Positions 24,880 to 37,270 of a stretch of DNA of 64,000 nucleotides are shown in pieces; position 1 is the stretch's first letter; each line of letters begins with the position of its first letter. The notes under the pieces are model-generated. The model saw only the letters and a program-made list of their open reading frames with translations. It was not told the DNA's origin and did no database searches. This stretch comes from Cristatella mucedo (Eukaryota > Bryozoa > Phylactolaemata > Cristatellidae), in contig WPIO01000001.1 in the NCBI GenBank assembly GCA_009760855.2, forward strand, positions 22,100,501 to 22,164,500. The letters run 5' to 3'. The translations under genes and the position numbers were made by a program.

Positions 24880-25020
24880 TATAATTCATTTGTATAGCAC
24901 CCCAAGAGAACTTAATCTCTATTGAGGCGCTTCACATGTGCCTCGGAGCTCGAGCCTATGACCTCAGTCAGACCTTGGTCGGGGCGAGCACCTTAACCGC
25001 TAGACCAAACCGGCTCGGCA
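24880..25020 (-). mobile_element. SINE with tRNA-like head and LINE-type tail
   Basis: The minus strand reads GGTTTGGTCTAGCGGTTAAGG (A-box-like), then GGCTCGAGCTC (B-box-like), then a 3' part AGATTAAGTTCTC and GTGCTATACAAATGAA. That 3' part resembles the end of the (ATT)-tailed LINE, as expected for a SINE that borrows LINE machinery. Confidence 0.6.
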
Positions 25021-25630
25021 ATGGCTTCTGCGCTATTGCATCACACAAAGCCGTCACCAAGCCCTACCATATCATAGCGACTTGGCAAGCTAGAGGTTCA
25101 TCTTGCAGTGACTAGACTACACTGCGGCCCTCTAGGCAGATGCCTGGCTTTACCTACCTGGTCATTAAAGTGAAGATTGATGCCGACCGACAAGTGGCAG
25201 CAAGATTATTATCCTTGCATGTGAGCATGACTCAGCACGTGAGTATGATGCATGCGCTGTTGCCAGGCCAAAAGGCAGTCAGCCGGCATCATCCTAGTAC
25301 AAAGGCGCCAGTGGAACTGAATTAGGACCATCTGAGTATGAGAAGCAAGTACAGTAAATGACTCACGGCTTGAATTAATAACTTGCAACCACAATGGCTC
25401 AGCAAATAATTTGCAACAGTATATCAAAGGCTGGCATAACCATGACGACAAAGCAAATACAAGCAAAAAACCGTGTGTGCTTGTGCTCGTTTGTATGCAT
25501 GTGTGCACCTGAGTGCCTGCATGCACGTGTGTGTAAGCGTGCTTGCGTGTGTGTGCACGAATGTATGTATGTGCATCCATATCATGAACCATGGGTCCAA
25601 TAAAAGCGATGCTCATGTGACAAATCAATT
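25021..25630. repeat. Gene E downstream flank with TG/CA-rich alternating tract
   Basis: 25475-25585 is a degenerate TG-rich alternating purine-pyrimidine tract (GTGTGTGCACG, TGCATGCACGTGTGTG). No coding motif: frames through it are low complexity. Confidence 0.5.
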
Positions 25631-25633
25631 TAG

Positions 25634-25639
25634 TTTATT
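25634..25639 (-). terminator. Poly(A) signal of gene E
   Basis: Canonical AATAAA on the minus strand, 108 nt after the stop codon. Confidence 0.65.
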
Positions 25640-25746
25640 GGAGTCAAAAACACAACAAAATAACTAGTATAATGGTGTATTAGGGGTTATAAGCTACTGA
25701 TTGCATCAGTTGCTCAAAAGCTCGTGAAAACCTACTCGGAAGAAAC

Positions 25747-28700
25747 TTAGCAGTTCAACATCGACATGTTTCTAATGGACACCCCTTGCGATCCACTCAG
25801 CTGCTTTCCGGTTCGTCGGTCGGCACAGTAGCACACCGATCCTGTGCACTGAACACGATCATAGTTACCATTGGCAGTGCATCGGAACATTTTGCCAATA
25901 AGATGTAGCTTCTTGTAGGCTGCCTTATCACGAGCACAGGCTGCAATACAAAAATGGGTCGTCCTCAAGGATATGGTGCCACAACAATCTAATAGGGGGC
26001 AGAAATGATGTCATGGCACATCTTTTGAAGGAAGAGTGGTCAACAGTGTAATAATGAAGTGTAGGCAGGCTTAAACGATAGATTTATCCGTGTGGCACAT
26101 GAAGCCCTTGGGCGTTACACCGAGCAAGTAGGCAGCATGTACGGTCTATCCAAAAACAAGGCTGATCCGTCAGCTGGACTTGAAAGCACTAAATGCTCCA
26201 ACAATTAATACTTCTACATGGAAAGATCGTGCCATTCTCTTAAGAGTTTCAATGACCTCTCAAGCCTTTAGCGAGAATTCAACTAACTCATTGATAAATT
26301 GATAGTAAGCATAAAGATAAATTGATAGTAAGCATTGCTACAGTTAGGGCAGTATAAGCTAGTCGTACTTACTGCAAAGCATATCCTTTGAGTCTCGGAT
26401 TGGTACTGCTGTGCCATTAATCATCGTGCCATCCTTTTCCACACAGTAACAACTAAAAAAGAACTAAAGTGCTGGGGAAAGCTCGTAAATCTCTTTCATC
26501 ACATGGCATGTAAATGTCCATCAATCACATATGGGTGGACACTGATGAGCATCCCCTGAGTTTATCACTTATCCTCATCATGCACAGACATGTGCCTGCG
26601 GATGGTGGCCTCAATGCATTTGAGGCACTACATCTAATTCTCTCGTGGCTTGCTGTGTGAACATTATTCAAAGCGTCAAATGAAACATGCACGTGGCCAC
26701 ATAGCACAGGCTGAGGATGGCTGCTGATCGCAGTAACTAGAGCACCGACTCGTGATCCTTCAAGCAAACAAAACCGGAAAAAATTGCGACAATGTGCTGC
26801 TCGGTCTAAAGGACTAATCTCATAATTCACACGCATAGCAACTACCGATGGTAACAAAGTGCTTTACTGAAAGAGCCCTCATTACAATTCGTACGCACTT
26901 CACCAATACCTATAGCTTACATAGTATACGACTGGGAACCTTTTTAGTTGATGGTTCAAGACTACCACGAACGAATCAGTTACAGCCAGTTATGCTTTTC
27001 AATAATCCACATGATTACGCAACAGAATTCTTCTACAAGCTCCATTCACGGAACAGCATATAAGCAGCTCTTATTAGCAGTTGTTCCTACAAAAGCACTA
27101 GTTAATAGACGAGTGAAAGCCATTGTATATCTGGAAACCTATTGGCATGTAATTGCGACTAAGCACAATTCTACAGACACCGCATCTGCATAGTACAGAA
27201 ATAGCTTGAAGCACACTTTAGACACCGTCGCATGGTGAGCAAAACTCTTCAGTTCTTTGGCTTCTCATTGCTTCTCAGTGGACGCTTCAGTGGCCATTAA
27301 ATGACAGCAGCATTCGAGAAAAGGAGCATTTGCTTCTTCCTTTCCATCTAATAAGACGCACTGCAGTGCACAGCTAATCCATAGAGGAGGGCCATTGATA
27401 ATCGAGTGCCCTTTGCTCCAATACCCAAGCACAATTCAAGTGCCAAATGTGCCATCATGACCCACTGTCACTAAGCACTATTCCCTTACAAATGCAAACG
27501 ATATATCTGGAAGCTAATGCTCAGCAGAGGTGGGGCAGTTCAGGCTGAAGATGCCAAACATAATCACCTATGACAGTTTGACTGACCTATGTCGTACCAG
27601 TGACAAATGTCCAGGGTAAGACTACCTTGATCTTCACTACACTGCCAATGATAATGAAATATTAACTATATTACCCAGAAGAGCTCATCCCTTTTCTATA
27701 CACTTCACGCAGGCTGAATGGAAGATTTAGCTCTGTTGTTAAAATGCTTGCCTTTGACAACGGAGGTAAGATGATCACCTTTGGCTACCGAGCTGGGCTC
27801 GAGCCTTGGGTTTATGTGAAACACCTGGATAGAGCCACCATTATCGGACCAAAGAGCATTGCTAATCATGCGCACACAAATGGCTGCTTATTTGCAGTGC
27901 CAAGCTCCCACTCGCTTGTTACTATCTATTGCACATCTATGTGCATGGGTCAATCGCAGAGAGCTTTCTTCGTATAAAACTCCTTGCTTGGACTAACACC
28001 CACCAGTTAGTGACCAGCAAACTTGACTAAAGCGTGTACAACATCTACAAAAGTAGCAGAAAGAGAGTGAGAAATGTCGGGAGTGACGACTAATTGTAAA
28101 AACTATTTCAATTTCGTTGTGGGGTTGCATCAGCAGCAAACCAGTCATTATTTGTTGCAATTCTAAATTGGGTTCAGCAAACATGTTTAGACCCACTTGT
28201 AACTTGCTTCCTCTAATCACTGAGAGTGGATGAGCATGGCTTTTATCTGCTGGCCTGGTGGGACGGCTCCTGCTTGTCTTCGTGTAGGTCTAGGGGTAGG
28301 GCTGACCGGATGTTGGGACAAAAGCCTTCGTGGTTCGGAAGCTGGCTTCAGGCTTCACCGGCCTATGGCTGAGTGTTCAGTAGGCATGCCTGCTTTGGAC
28401 CCCAATTAAGAGCCCAGTATTACACCACGATCAAATTCGTACCATGCTTCCCTAGTGTCAAGGTGCAGAAAACTAGAAACAGCACCATAAAACTTTCCAT
28501 AGATGCAGGAGGCAAGTAGACAGAACAGATCACAAGTCTTGGATGTTTTCATAGATATTGCTCGTGAGATAGAAATGCAAAACATGGTGATTTTTCGCTC
28601 GTCAATAAGAGTGCATGCGTATGATTCGTCCAAAAATTGAGTAGCCAACCATGAAAGATGACCCACCTGTTAAATGTGTAACACATATGCACTCTTTAGT

Positions 28701-30994
28701 GGCTTTAGCTCTTTCTTTAACTCCATACATGTTTATGGCAATTGTACTTCATAATGCAAATGAGCGACTGAACGTGTGAACAATAAATGAACGAATGAAC
28801 GACAAACGTGCGAGGAAACACACACACACACACACATCTATGTGTATACCCTGAAATTGTATTACATAGGTCATGCTAATATCAAGTATTTAGACATCCT
28901 CAGGAAGAATGTACAATTTCCTAGTCACAAAACAGATCAAATACGCCCACAATGGTGCATACGACGCGTGCAAGAGAACTGAGTTTGACGCTGTGCTAAC
29001 TTAAGACGTACATACAACCTTGCACACGCACGCACATACATGTGCGCACTCATACACACACACATACACACACACACACAAACACACACACACGTGCGCA
29101 CGCACATGTGCGCACGCACGCACACGCACATAAATGTGCATGCACACAACCAGACCACATCGCCTGAATGCAAGCATCAAAAAAGCACATGTTCACGCCC
29201 ATAATATATGCAGTTGTGTGCCAAATGTTTTCCACCAATAACAAGTCAGTGCAGTGCACAGTTGCTTAGCAACAGCCTTGGTCTAAGTGAGTCCGACTCT
29301 TCTTGCTTCTGCCCAACACTGTTCGTTTCCATTGGCCCTCTCTTCGGCACATATTCCACTAGCACTTATGCCAGCACGAGTCTCACTGCCACAGCAACCT
29401 TGCCAATGACAGAGCTGCTCACACCGACCACTTTTCAAAACTGAGGCTCTTTGAGTAACATATACATCAATCCCACGATAATATCCAAAGGTTGCTGAAA
29501 CTGTCCATAGTCTTTCAGTGAATTTTTTCATGCACCACAATGAAGACTAGATAAGGGTACCACAATCTATACTGCCCTCCATAAGTTTCTATGCACCTGG
29601 CCTACCGATCAGAGTTTGGTTGTCGCTAATGCCCGCATTCCAGTTAATCACTATGCCACACTAATAATTAAATTGCAACAATCTGCTCATGCAATTTTGG
29701 CTTTATTCACAGGTTACTACGTTTGGCTAAGTGAGTAACTGCATTTTCTGGCAACCGAGTTGGTGGCTTGCACGTAAACAGGTGTGGTCATGTGATCCTT
29801 CCTCCCCCTTCCCCCCCCCCAGTGGAGGCCATCCAGTAGTAGATATTTTGATTTGCTTTGTCACCAACAACGCCTCCTCTGTGAATGATGAGCTAAGGTA
29901 ACCCTATGTCTCACTGACATGAGCAGGCCAGCACTAGCCCTGGTGGGCATGAGTAGTTTCCCAAATTAATGGCCCTTCCCTCCCACCCCAGTGGGAAGCA
30001 GTCTGTGCTGTCGATTCAATTGGCTGCGCTCGACTATCCTACATCGGCCTGTTTCTTGCAGCTCTCCAAGCCCCTGCCCGATTAACAGTTCAAGCTCCGA
30101 ATCAAAGACTGCAAACCATAAATCTGATTCGACAAGACCGCGAATTCATGCGATTGCTTCTTCTTCCAGGGACAAGCCTCTCATTAAAAAAGCTCAGCGC
30201 TGGCGAGCAGTCTCGTAAAACACGTCCGAAGCGCTTTTTCTCGGCGTCCCGCGAAGGACTGGTCGAACAGGTCTGAACAGAAGCTATAAGTAACTGGTGA
30301 GCAACGACAGCAGCCGAGACAGACGCCTCCCCTTACCTAGATCCCGAGCACTGCCTCGCCGCGTATGTACCGTCAGAATCACAGACCGGCAGCGTTCGCC
30401 CGAGCAACTGAGGTCCTGACTTCAGCTCGTTGAGCTTGGTATTGCACACTCCCGCAATCGTCGCGTCAGCCTCTAGATCTATTTCAAATGAAGCGCATGA
30501 GCCTGACAGTACAATTAGATGCGATAGACTTGGTGTCTGCAAGAGGCCGCAGTGCATTAAGCTACAAAGCTGTGCAATGAAAAGAGCGCTAAGCAACGCA
30601 AACTTACTTTTAGTGCACAGCCTCGTGCTTAAGTCGCACAGCAGACCCTGGCCGCACTCCGACGTCCTCGGACTGCCAAGAAGAAATATAGACGAGCAAC
30701 GCTGTCCTTCACCTATAACGTTTCACGCACTTTCTCTCTGGTGGCTTCACCTTCCTGTATCGTAGTGGACTCCCGACAATGTTCAAGTCGTGGCCAATGC
30801 TTACCGATTTGGATAAGGCACGTCGGGCAACAGCCACAGAAGCCGCCCTTGGCCTCGAAACTTCCGTTTTTTGCAGCGCAATTAGCCGCAGTTAGCTGCT
30901 CAGAGCAGCTCACCCTGTTGCAATAATCGCTAGGGCAGACGAAGAGGCCCACGGCGGCAGACACGCAGGACAATAGCAAGACGGACCAGCGCAT
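25747..30994 (-). CDS. Gene E: secreted IGFBP-N plus two thyroglobulin type-1 domains, 5 exons
   Basis: Exons are 30994-30805, 30712-30608, 30472-30337 (or 30448-30337), 26452-26373 and 25940-25747. They total 705 nt (234 aa) or 681 nt (226 aa), depending on which of two in-frame AG acceptors starts exon 3. The signal peptide is MRWSVLLLSCV. The 12-cysteine IGFBP domain has core FCGCCPTC and GEGQRC. The first Tg1 domain has QCSGSRCYCV, the second QCTGSVCYCA, ending Leu-Asn-Cys-stop. N-glycosylation sequons occur as NGS, NGT and NMS. Phases are 1, 1, 2, 1 as in A and B, and exons 2, 4 and 5 match gene A in length (105, 80 and 194 nt). The third intron is 3.9 kb and holds a CA/CG-alternating tract. 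A canonical AATAAA lies 108 nt past the stop. The gene looks intact; the only doubt is the exon 3 acceptor. Confidence 0.88.
26293..26335. repeat. 23-bp tandem duplication in gene E intron 4
   Basis: Two copies of GATAAATTGATAGTAAGCAT at 26293-26312 and 26316-26335, separated by AAA. Confidence 0.8.
26453..30336 (-). other. Gene E intron 3 (3.9 kb)
   Basis: GTAAGG donor and TTTTTTAG acceptor. It holds a (CA)n run at 28819-28836 and the mixed CA/CG tract at 29037-29130. I saw no LINE or SINE copies in it and no convincing coding exon. Confidence 0.7.
29037..29130. repeat. CA/CG alternating tract
   Basis: (CA)n interleaved with GTGCGCACGCAC, an almost perfect purine-pyrimidine alternation. 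Confidence 0.85.
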
Positions 30995-31640
30995 TGTTAC
31001 CAGCTGTGTATGTTTACAGACCGATCGACCATTACCAGCGAATAACCTCTAAGCTGCACAGCGCGCATGCTCGCTCCTTGCTTCCGGTATCTCCTGCGAG
31101 CTTTCGTCAGAGCTTGCCAGAAAGCACTTAAGTACTCCAGCTGAAATTTCTCCGCACCACACGATAAGGATGTGTGGTGGCTCTTTCGCAGCTGTCTCTC
31201 ACCCACAGTGTCAAGTGTAGGACCTACGAGGTCCATCTTCGGTCTCTCTTTAGTTCGTTGCTTTCTTAAGTATACTGGCGAAACCGGGGCGTGCTAAATC
31301 AGCCAGATTATGGCTGATAATTATTTTTCGCAGTAACTGAATCATAACGGCTAGGAAACAATTGTACAATAATCTTTTGGCAAGGCGGCACAAAATCCGA
31401 AGCCAAGTAATTACCGTAACTGTCATAAGTCATACAGTTTATAAGCTTGCTTAATTGTGTTTCAGCCCGACATCAAAATTTGCACACGTTCAGCAAGGGA
31501 CTTTTAAATCCCAAATTTCAGTAGTGCGGGCAGTGACGCCGTCGCTCCAACAATATCCTTTTCGGTAGCCAGCTTGATCATGCAGTAAAGAAATCCGTAT
31601 TTCGGGTTTAATATCACCACCAAAGTCGCAAGCAGCGAGA
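30995..31640. other. Gene E upstream region
   Basis: Candidate promoter region, but no TATA box in the first 100 nt and no (GA)n. A 79-codon minus-strand frame at 30997-31236 has no domain. Confidence 0.4.
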
Positions 31641-32190
31641 TGAGCAGAAGACGACTCATAATCTGGTGGGAAAAGTAGTTCTGATAGGTAGGCTGAAGTT
31701 CGAGAATGAAAGGACCTGAAAGTCAGAGACAGAACCTTAAATTTGATGTGTTGCTTGATTGAGCCAGTGCAGGTCGGCGAGAAGTGGTGTAATGATAGTA
31801 AAAATGCACTTGATAAAGCGCCCTCAGAGAACTCAATCTCTTCCTAGGCGCTTTACATATGCAACTGAGACGCTCACAACAGACAGGCCTAATTACAGAG
31901 TTTTGCACCAAATGCAACCGTCTGATAGCACATGCCGGGATACCAGCAAGCAGTGAGTTACAGAAGTCGTGACGCGATGTCATAAATGCATAAACCAATT
32001 TAGATGTAGTATCGCTGTCTAAGCAAGCCCGAATTCTTACAATGTCGTGTAGCTAAAAGTTTGCCGACTATACTGTGGAGCTGATGTGATCGTTAAGTAC
32101 AGGGTCATTTTGGAACAGGACGCCTAGACTTTCTTTCAGATTCAACAGGAGATACGCTTGATTAGCCAATTTTGAGCTTTAAGCTTTCCA
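31640..32190 (-). mobile_element. Degenerate (ATT)-tailed LINE with nested tail
   Basis: RT fragment VYAFMTSRHDFCNSLLAGIP and AIRRLHLVQNSVIRPVCC, matching the 7.4-kb copy (VHAFVTSRLDFCNSLLTGLP). It is interrupted at 31795-31870 by a separate 3' tail (AAGCGCCTAGGAAGAG type, minus). Confidence 0.8.
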
Positions 32191-32790
32191 AATTCTTAGT
32201 CATTATGAGCTAAAAGATGGCATACGATGCCGCCAGCGTTTGACAACTGGTGTTGAAGCAATATTTCCTGCTCACAGATCTATGCTTGATCTGAGCTCAG
32301 TATAGAGCCTGTTAAGCGTCGGTGACGCTTCTATTATACCACGGATGATATATAACTAGACGTTTGCAATCATTAACCTGAGTTATTTGTTCGACATAGA
32401 GACAACCTGTATGGTTGCAACCCTTGGAAAATATTTAGGCAAAAGGCAGACATGATTCAAGTGAGACTGCTATCATTTTTGTTTCTCTATGCACAGGGAC
32501 TCAAATGTGAGTTTTATGAGCAGCTACAGCAATGTTACTCTGAATGGAAAAGTTCGTCGGATGTTCTGTCTCACATTGTCCCAAATGTACCAAGTTACTA
32601 AAAATGGTACTTCAGAAGGGTTTTCCGCCACATTACACTAAGAGTGGTTATCGCCAACTGTGTAATAATTATTGCACTCAATATTTGCTTCTTTATTTTC
32701 TAGGCAACATGCAGAAACGCTTGAGATAAGGTAGTGCTGCAGTTACAATAAAGTGATAGACGCAGATGCTTGGGATGCAACAGATATAGT
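32191..32790. other. No gene seen
   Basis: Non-coding sequence; a 61-codon frame at 32544-32729 has no family resemblance. Confidence 0.4.
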
Positions 32791-32794
32791 CTTT

Positions 32795-32880
32795 GGGCAG
32801 TAGCAAATGCAAAGTGCCTAGAAAGAGATTGAGTTCTCTGAGGGCACTATATCAAATGCGTTGTTGCTATTATTACCGCG
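32795..32880 (+). mobile_element. LINE 3' tail, (ATT)-tailed family
   Basis: GCAAATGCAAAGTGCCTAGA, AGATTGAGTTCTCTGAGGGC and a decayed ATT run. Confidence 0.75.
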
Positions 32881-33049
32881 TTATGATGTCATGTGACATG
32901 CTGTTAAGCTGACGAAAGAATAGCTACCGCTGGTTATTAGGTCCTCTGATTACCTACTCCCACTCAATTGTGCTTAGGCGAACAAAGCATACAGGATAAA
33001 AAGATAGGTCTACTGGTTGTACAAAAGCATGCCGCGGTTGCTCTTAGTC

Positions 33050-33240
33050 GCAATGTGCTCAGTTTCACAACGCTCAACCACACAGAACGAGAATTCACTC
33101 GGACAAAGTGAAGGCAGTCAAGAAACAGAAAGTTCTTTGGCTTCCCTTTAAATGTTGTAAAATCGGGAAATAAAATAATGTCTGTTGGCTGTGAGTTCCA
33201 AGTTTCAGGATCGCAGTAACCATGAGGAACGGTAACCAAG
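33050..33240 (-). mobile_element. LINE RT C-terminal fragment
   Basis: ETWNSQPTDI, FPDFTTFKGKPKNFLF and LDCLHF resemble AWNSLPTCI, TFKRNLKTYLF and RTAF of the 7.4-kb element. Confidence 0.6.
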
Positions 33241-34830
33241 GTACTTGAATGATGATGTTATATTTCGGCAAAAAAATCTAAACTATGTATGACAGCATCC
33301 AGAGCTCGTGTAACCGGCTCTCGCTTGGCTACTGGTTAGCCAAGATAAGGCACGTGCAGGACAAGTTCACTAGACATGCCTTTTTGAACCTTCGTAAGCA
33401 CTCAATGCTAGTCTAGGAATAACCTTGACTATTCAGCTAATGGAAGATGCGTCACATCAATAGCTAGTACAGCTCCAGCCAGAAACATAGGCCTCGGCTG
33501 GCCTCATAGTCTTCTTGCTTTTTTCTCAGTTTGGAGTACACGTCAATTAATCAATGCAGTCGTCTTTGAAAGCAGACATCTAGCACATCCGAATCATGTA
33601 TCAGGCATAAAAATTGTACAGCCACATGGCTTAGTAATGGTCCGCCTTAAGCATGTGAAAGTAATCTATGTCGAATGACTAAACGATAAATGAAGGCATG
33701 TATATTTTATCTAAGTCGTGACATCAAAGCTCCGGAAGCTTGTAGGATGGCTTGAAGTGGATCTCAATCTCAGAATCCTTCACTGTCACTACAATCCGGC
33801 TCTCAGCCATGCCATAAATCTTGTTTTAATTCATGTTCATACCAGGTGATAGAACTAAAGAGGCGCACGTGATGATCGAACTCAATTATTGGTTATATTG
33901 GTGCTTAAATTGAAAAACCAATCGCCTGCACGAAATTTTTAATTCCTTCATTCTTGGTGCTTTCGTGAAGTTGCAAATAAATTAATCATAAAAAATGTAG
34001 TTTGAATGGATTCCCAAATCTCAGTCTAGCTATCTGCAAGTGAGAATCATTTTTATGATTAATTCAATTAGAATCAGCAATCAAAGTAAGGGTAGTGCAC
34101 TGAGATATTTTATAGGACGACGGCGTCTGCTTCTTGGATTTGAATCGGCGACTTGACCGAGGTCATAAGATGCAGAGGCTGACGATCGTGGACTCAAGCA
34201 GGCGGCTTTTGAACTTCTTTCTTTCCGTTCATTTCATTCCTCTTTTACTGGGCTATAGGGCTGGCAGCACCTGAAAACCGGAGTGCATTAACAATTCAAT
34301 CACACTGAATAGAAAAATTGTGAAGGCGAGCAAAGAAAATCTCCTCATTCCGCCACCGGGGCAATTTAGAGTAGATGCAACGACCGGCCGCCGCGAACAA
34401 AATCAAGCAAAAAACTAAGCGCATGCATGGTGGCTTGCAATAATAAATGAAGTTCGGACGCCACCCTGTCTCTTTACGTAAAAGCCAAACAAGATAGGAT
34501 CCTGGAATTTTTAACGCGATTAGGCGGCTGTGGCCTTTGATCAATTTTTGGACTTGCGAGCTAACGGTTATTGCTTAATATTCTTAATTCACTTTTGACA
34601 ACTGCAGTATAATTTTCTTGTTGTTTTCAATTTTGTATTACCGTCTGTAACTGCTTACAATGAACTAAATTCTCGTCGCCAAATCTTTATGTAAGCTTCA
34701 ATGCAGCTCACAGCAGGGTTAATAGTGCATAGTAACCTATTTAAGGTATTACTTAATGAATAACGATTTCTAGCACTGCAATTTTAAGAATATGTTTGGA
34801 GGCATTCAATTTCAATGACTATAGTTATTG
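33241..34830. other. No gene seen
   Basis: Non-coding sequence. 34130-34215 on the minus strand carries a B-box-like GATTCAAATCC and a GACCTCGGT match to the SINE family, so a SINE relic is possible. Confidence 0.35.
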
Positions 34831-34832
34831 TT

Positions 34833-35055
34833 TATGCGTGCTGACACTGCTCATGCTGCCACTAACCACATTTGCATGCTGACCCAGTGCATGTAACCCC
34901 TAACCATGTTATTCATTTTGTTTGTTTTTCAAGCATGATTTTACTTACTATTCTATTGCGTATCACTTTGCAGAAAATGTAAAGCGCCTAGAAAGAGATT
35001 AAGTTCTCTGAGGGCGCTTTATCAAGTGCAATATTATTATTATTATTATTATTGT
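34833..35055 (+). mobile_element. Young (ATT)-tailed LINE 3' end
   Basis: A 5'-truncated copy of only the 3' UTR. I count two differences from 8584-8803 over about 220 nt, and both end in (ATT)n. It is the youngest-looking insertion in the window. Confidence 0.9.
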
Positions 35056-35132
35056 TGCGGCTATCCTTCGGGCTTGAAGTTCATATGACCTGATATATAA
35101 CTTAAAAGCTCGTCTGACGTGAGGTTTTGGAT

Positions 35133-35565
35133 TGTAATGTAATGTAATGTATCTCCGTCTGTAACTCCACAAAGTCATAAAGACTATGTGGGTATTACAC
35201 AGGAGAGTTTTGTATAACGCACTCACAGCCTAAGCGGCTTTCGGTACGCATTCGGTAGCCAACAGACTTCGTCTCACGCAACAAAGAGAAAGTGGGAAGC
35301 ATAGCAGAGTCAGGAGAGCAGTTGAGGTAGTGAGTAGCATAGAAGTAGCAGCTCAGGACCGCTGAAAAGGATGTGCCATAGTCGGCAGTAGGAGAGTATT
35401 TGTCGTTGCGTAAGAATTATGGAAGCGAGTTCCACAGTCTAGGACCTGCAGAACTAAAGCTTCTGTCGCTAACTGTCTTTAAGCGGAGGAATGGGACAGC
35501 TAGTTTATTGTCCGCACAGGACCTCAGGGCACGAACAGGCTGAAACTGATGTAGCAGTTCAGCTA
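35133..35565 (-). mobile_element. (TGTAA)-tailed LINE 3' end
   Basis: A TGTAATGTAATG tail at the low end, 3' UTR, then RT C-terminus (DRSFSSAGPRLWNSLP). It is about 430 nt, 5' truncated, and clearly related to 36945-37270 and 46195-46550. Confidence 0.85.
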
Positions 35566-35572
35566 AAAAAAA

Positions 35573-35745
35573 TCCTAGCACATTAAACAGCCTCTTTTTG
35601 TATAGCGACAGAAAAGCCTTTACGGCTATCACCACCGCTTGCGGTGGCGATAAAGGATCGCCCACCGCAGGAATCGAACCCGCGACCTCGAGACCGAGGT
35701 CATGAAAGCAACCGCCTTACCTAGTGTGCCATCACGGCTCACCGA
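35573..35745 (-). mobile_element. tRNA-derived SINE
   Basis: A well-preserved copy: TGGCACACTAGGTAAGGCGG, GGGTTCGATTCCTGCGG, a perfect CCACCGC-AA-GCGGTGG hairpin, GTCGCTATACAAAAAGAGGC and an oligo-T (plus-strand A) end. It sits directly beside the LINE fragment at 35133-35565. Confidence 0.85.
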
Positions 35746-36944
35746 GGCGGGCCTTGTGGGTCAGCGTAAGAACAACCTATGCATAGTTTACTGTTGCCAA
35801 TTGGAGCGGTCGGTCACTGACTGGCCGGTATGATTTGTAACACCCTTCCAGCTACTGGTCCAGCTTGTTTTCTACTGTTCAATATGTATTTTGCCAAACT
35901 GTGGACTTGATACCGTCGCCAGCACTTGAAACAAACTATGTTAATGTTAAGGTCTGAAAACCGTAGGCAACCCTAAATACTGAAATTAATGAAACCTTCC
36001 ATCGTCACCAACTGTTTCGACACGAAAAAAGACACCTAATTTAGTGTTTGAGGTGAACCTGCATATGAGGAGTCAGATGCAAATTGTGCAGCCCCAGTTT
36101 AGCATACATTGAAGAGGCCTAGAAACCGTGGTGGGCCTAGAAAAAAAGAAAGAATAAAAGCTTTTGATCATTCATGCGCCATGCATTCGCAGGTCGACGG
36201 AAAACATCTATTTAAAAATGAGACCATGGGGTTGTACACACTATTATTTGATTTTAATTTCAATTATTTTTAGTTGTTAATTGTTAGAGCTTTGTGTCGG
36301 GTATCTCGTGACTTTGTCCTTTCAATGATGGTAGCCTCACTTGGCGTTGAGTATTGATAGTATAGATTATATATTGATAGGTTGTAAGTACAAATGGTAT
36401 TGATGCCCCTCGTGCCTGGTTCTTGATCGATCCACATCAAGTCACTTTACCTACGTATGAAAACTTCATGAGGCTGGCGACCAGACAGCCTCGTTACTTT
36501 ACAAGCAATCGCAGTGCACATGCAATGTTACTCCAATCGGTCGAAAAGCCACGGACTAGCAAGTGGTGAGTCAAGGATGAGAAGTAAGTAGAAGAAGATA
36601 AGCCCATGAAGGATTAGACCATTAGACGAACCCGAAATGCAGTATAATAAGATTGTGCCACATGCATGCGGCCTACTTACATTGCCAAGTAAGAAGTTAA
36701 GAAAAGATAGTTAATTACGAACAAGAAGTTGGGCATTCATTGAGTTTCAATCCCAGTCAATGTGGCGGCTGTTGCATGGTACTCAATTGAACTTGGCATT
36801 CTCATTATCGTGCAGACTTGGCTTTAATACGTTGGACATATTAGAAAGTAGTGCGCTTTTGGTGTGCCTTTAGAAGTTATTTATGCACAGGTACCTGCAT
36901 AGATACCTGCGCATTTAACTGCATATGCTTTGTATACATATATG
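35746..36944. other. No gene seen
   Basis: AT-rich non-coding sequence. Confidence 0.4.
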
Positions 36945-37270
36945 CTTACTTTAGCTCTGCAGGTCCTAGACTGTGGAACTCGCTTCCACAATTCTTACGC
37001 AACGACATCTACTCTCCAACTGCCGACTATGGCACATCTTTTTCAGCGGTCCTGAACTGCTACTTCTATGCTACTCACTACCTCAACTTCTCTCCTAACT
37101 CTGCTATGCTTCCCACTTTCTCTTTGTTGCGTGAGACGAAGTCTGTTGGCTACCGAATGCGTACCGAAAGCCGCTTAGGCTGTGAGTGCGCTATACAAAA
37201 CTCTCCTGCGTAACGCCCACATGGTCTTTATGACTTTGTGGAGTTACTGATGGAGATACATTACATTACA
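36945..37270 (+). mobile_element. (TGTAA)-tailed LINE 3' end
   Basis: YFSSAGPRLWNSLPQFLRND continues into an 80-residue tail ending in stop at 37211, then a 3' UTR (GTTACTGATGGAGATACATT) and TTACATTACA. This frame is open through the RT C-terminus. Confidence 0.85.
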
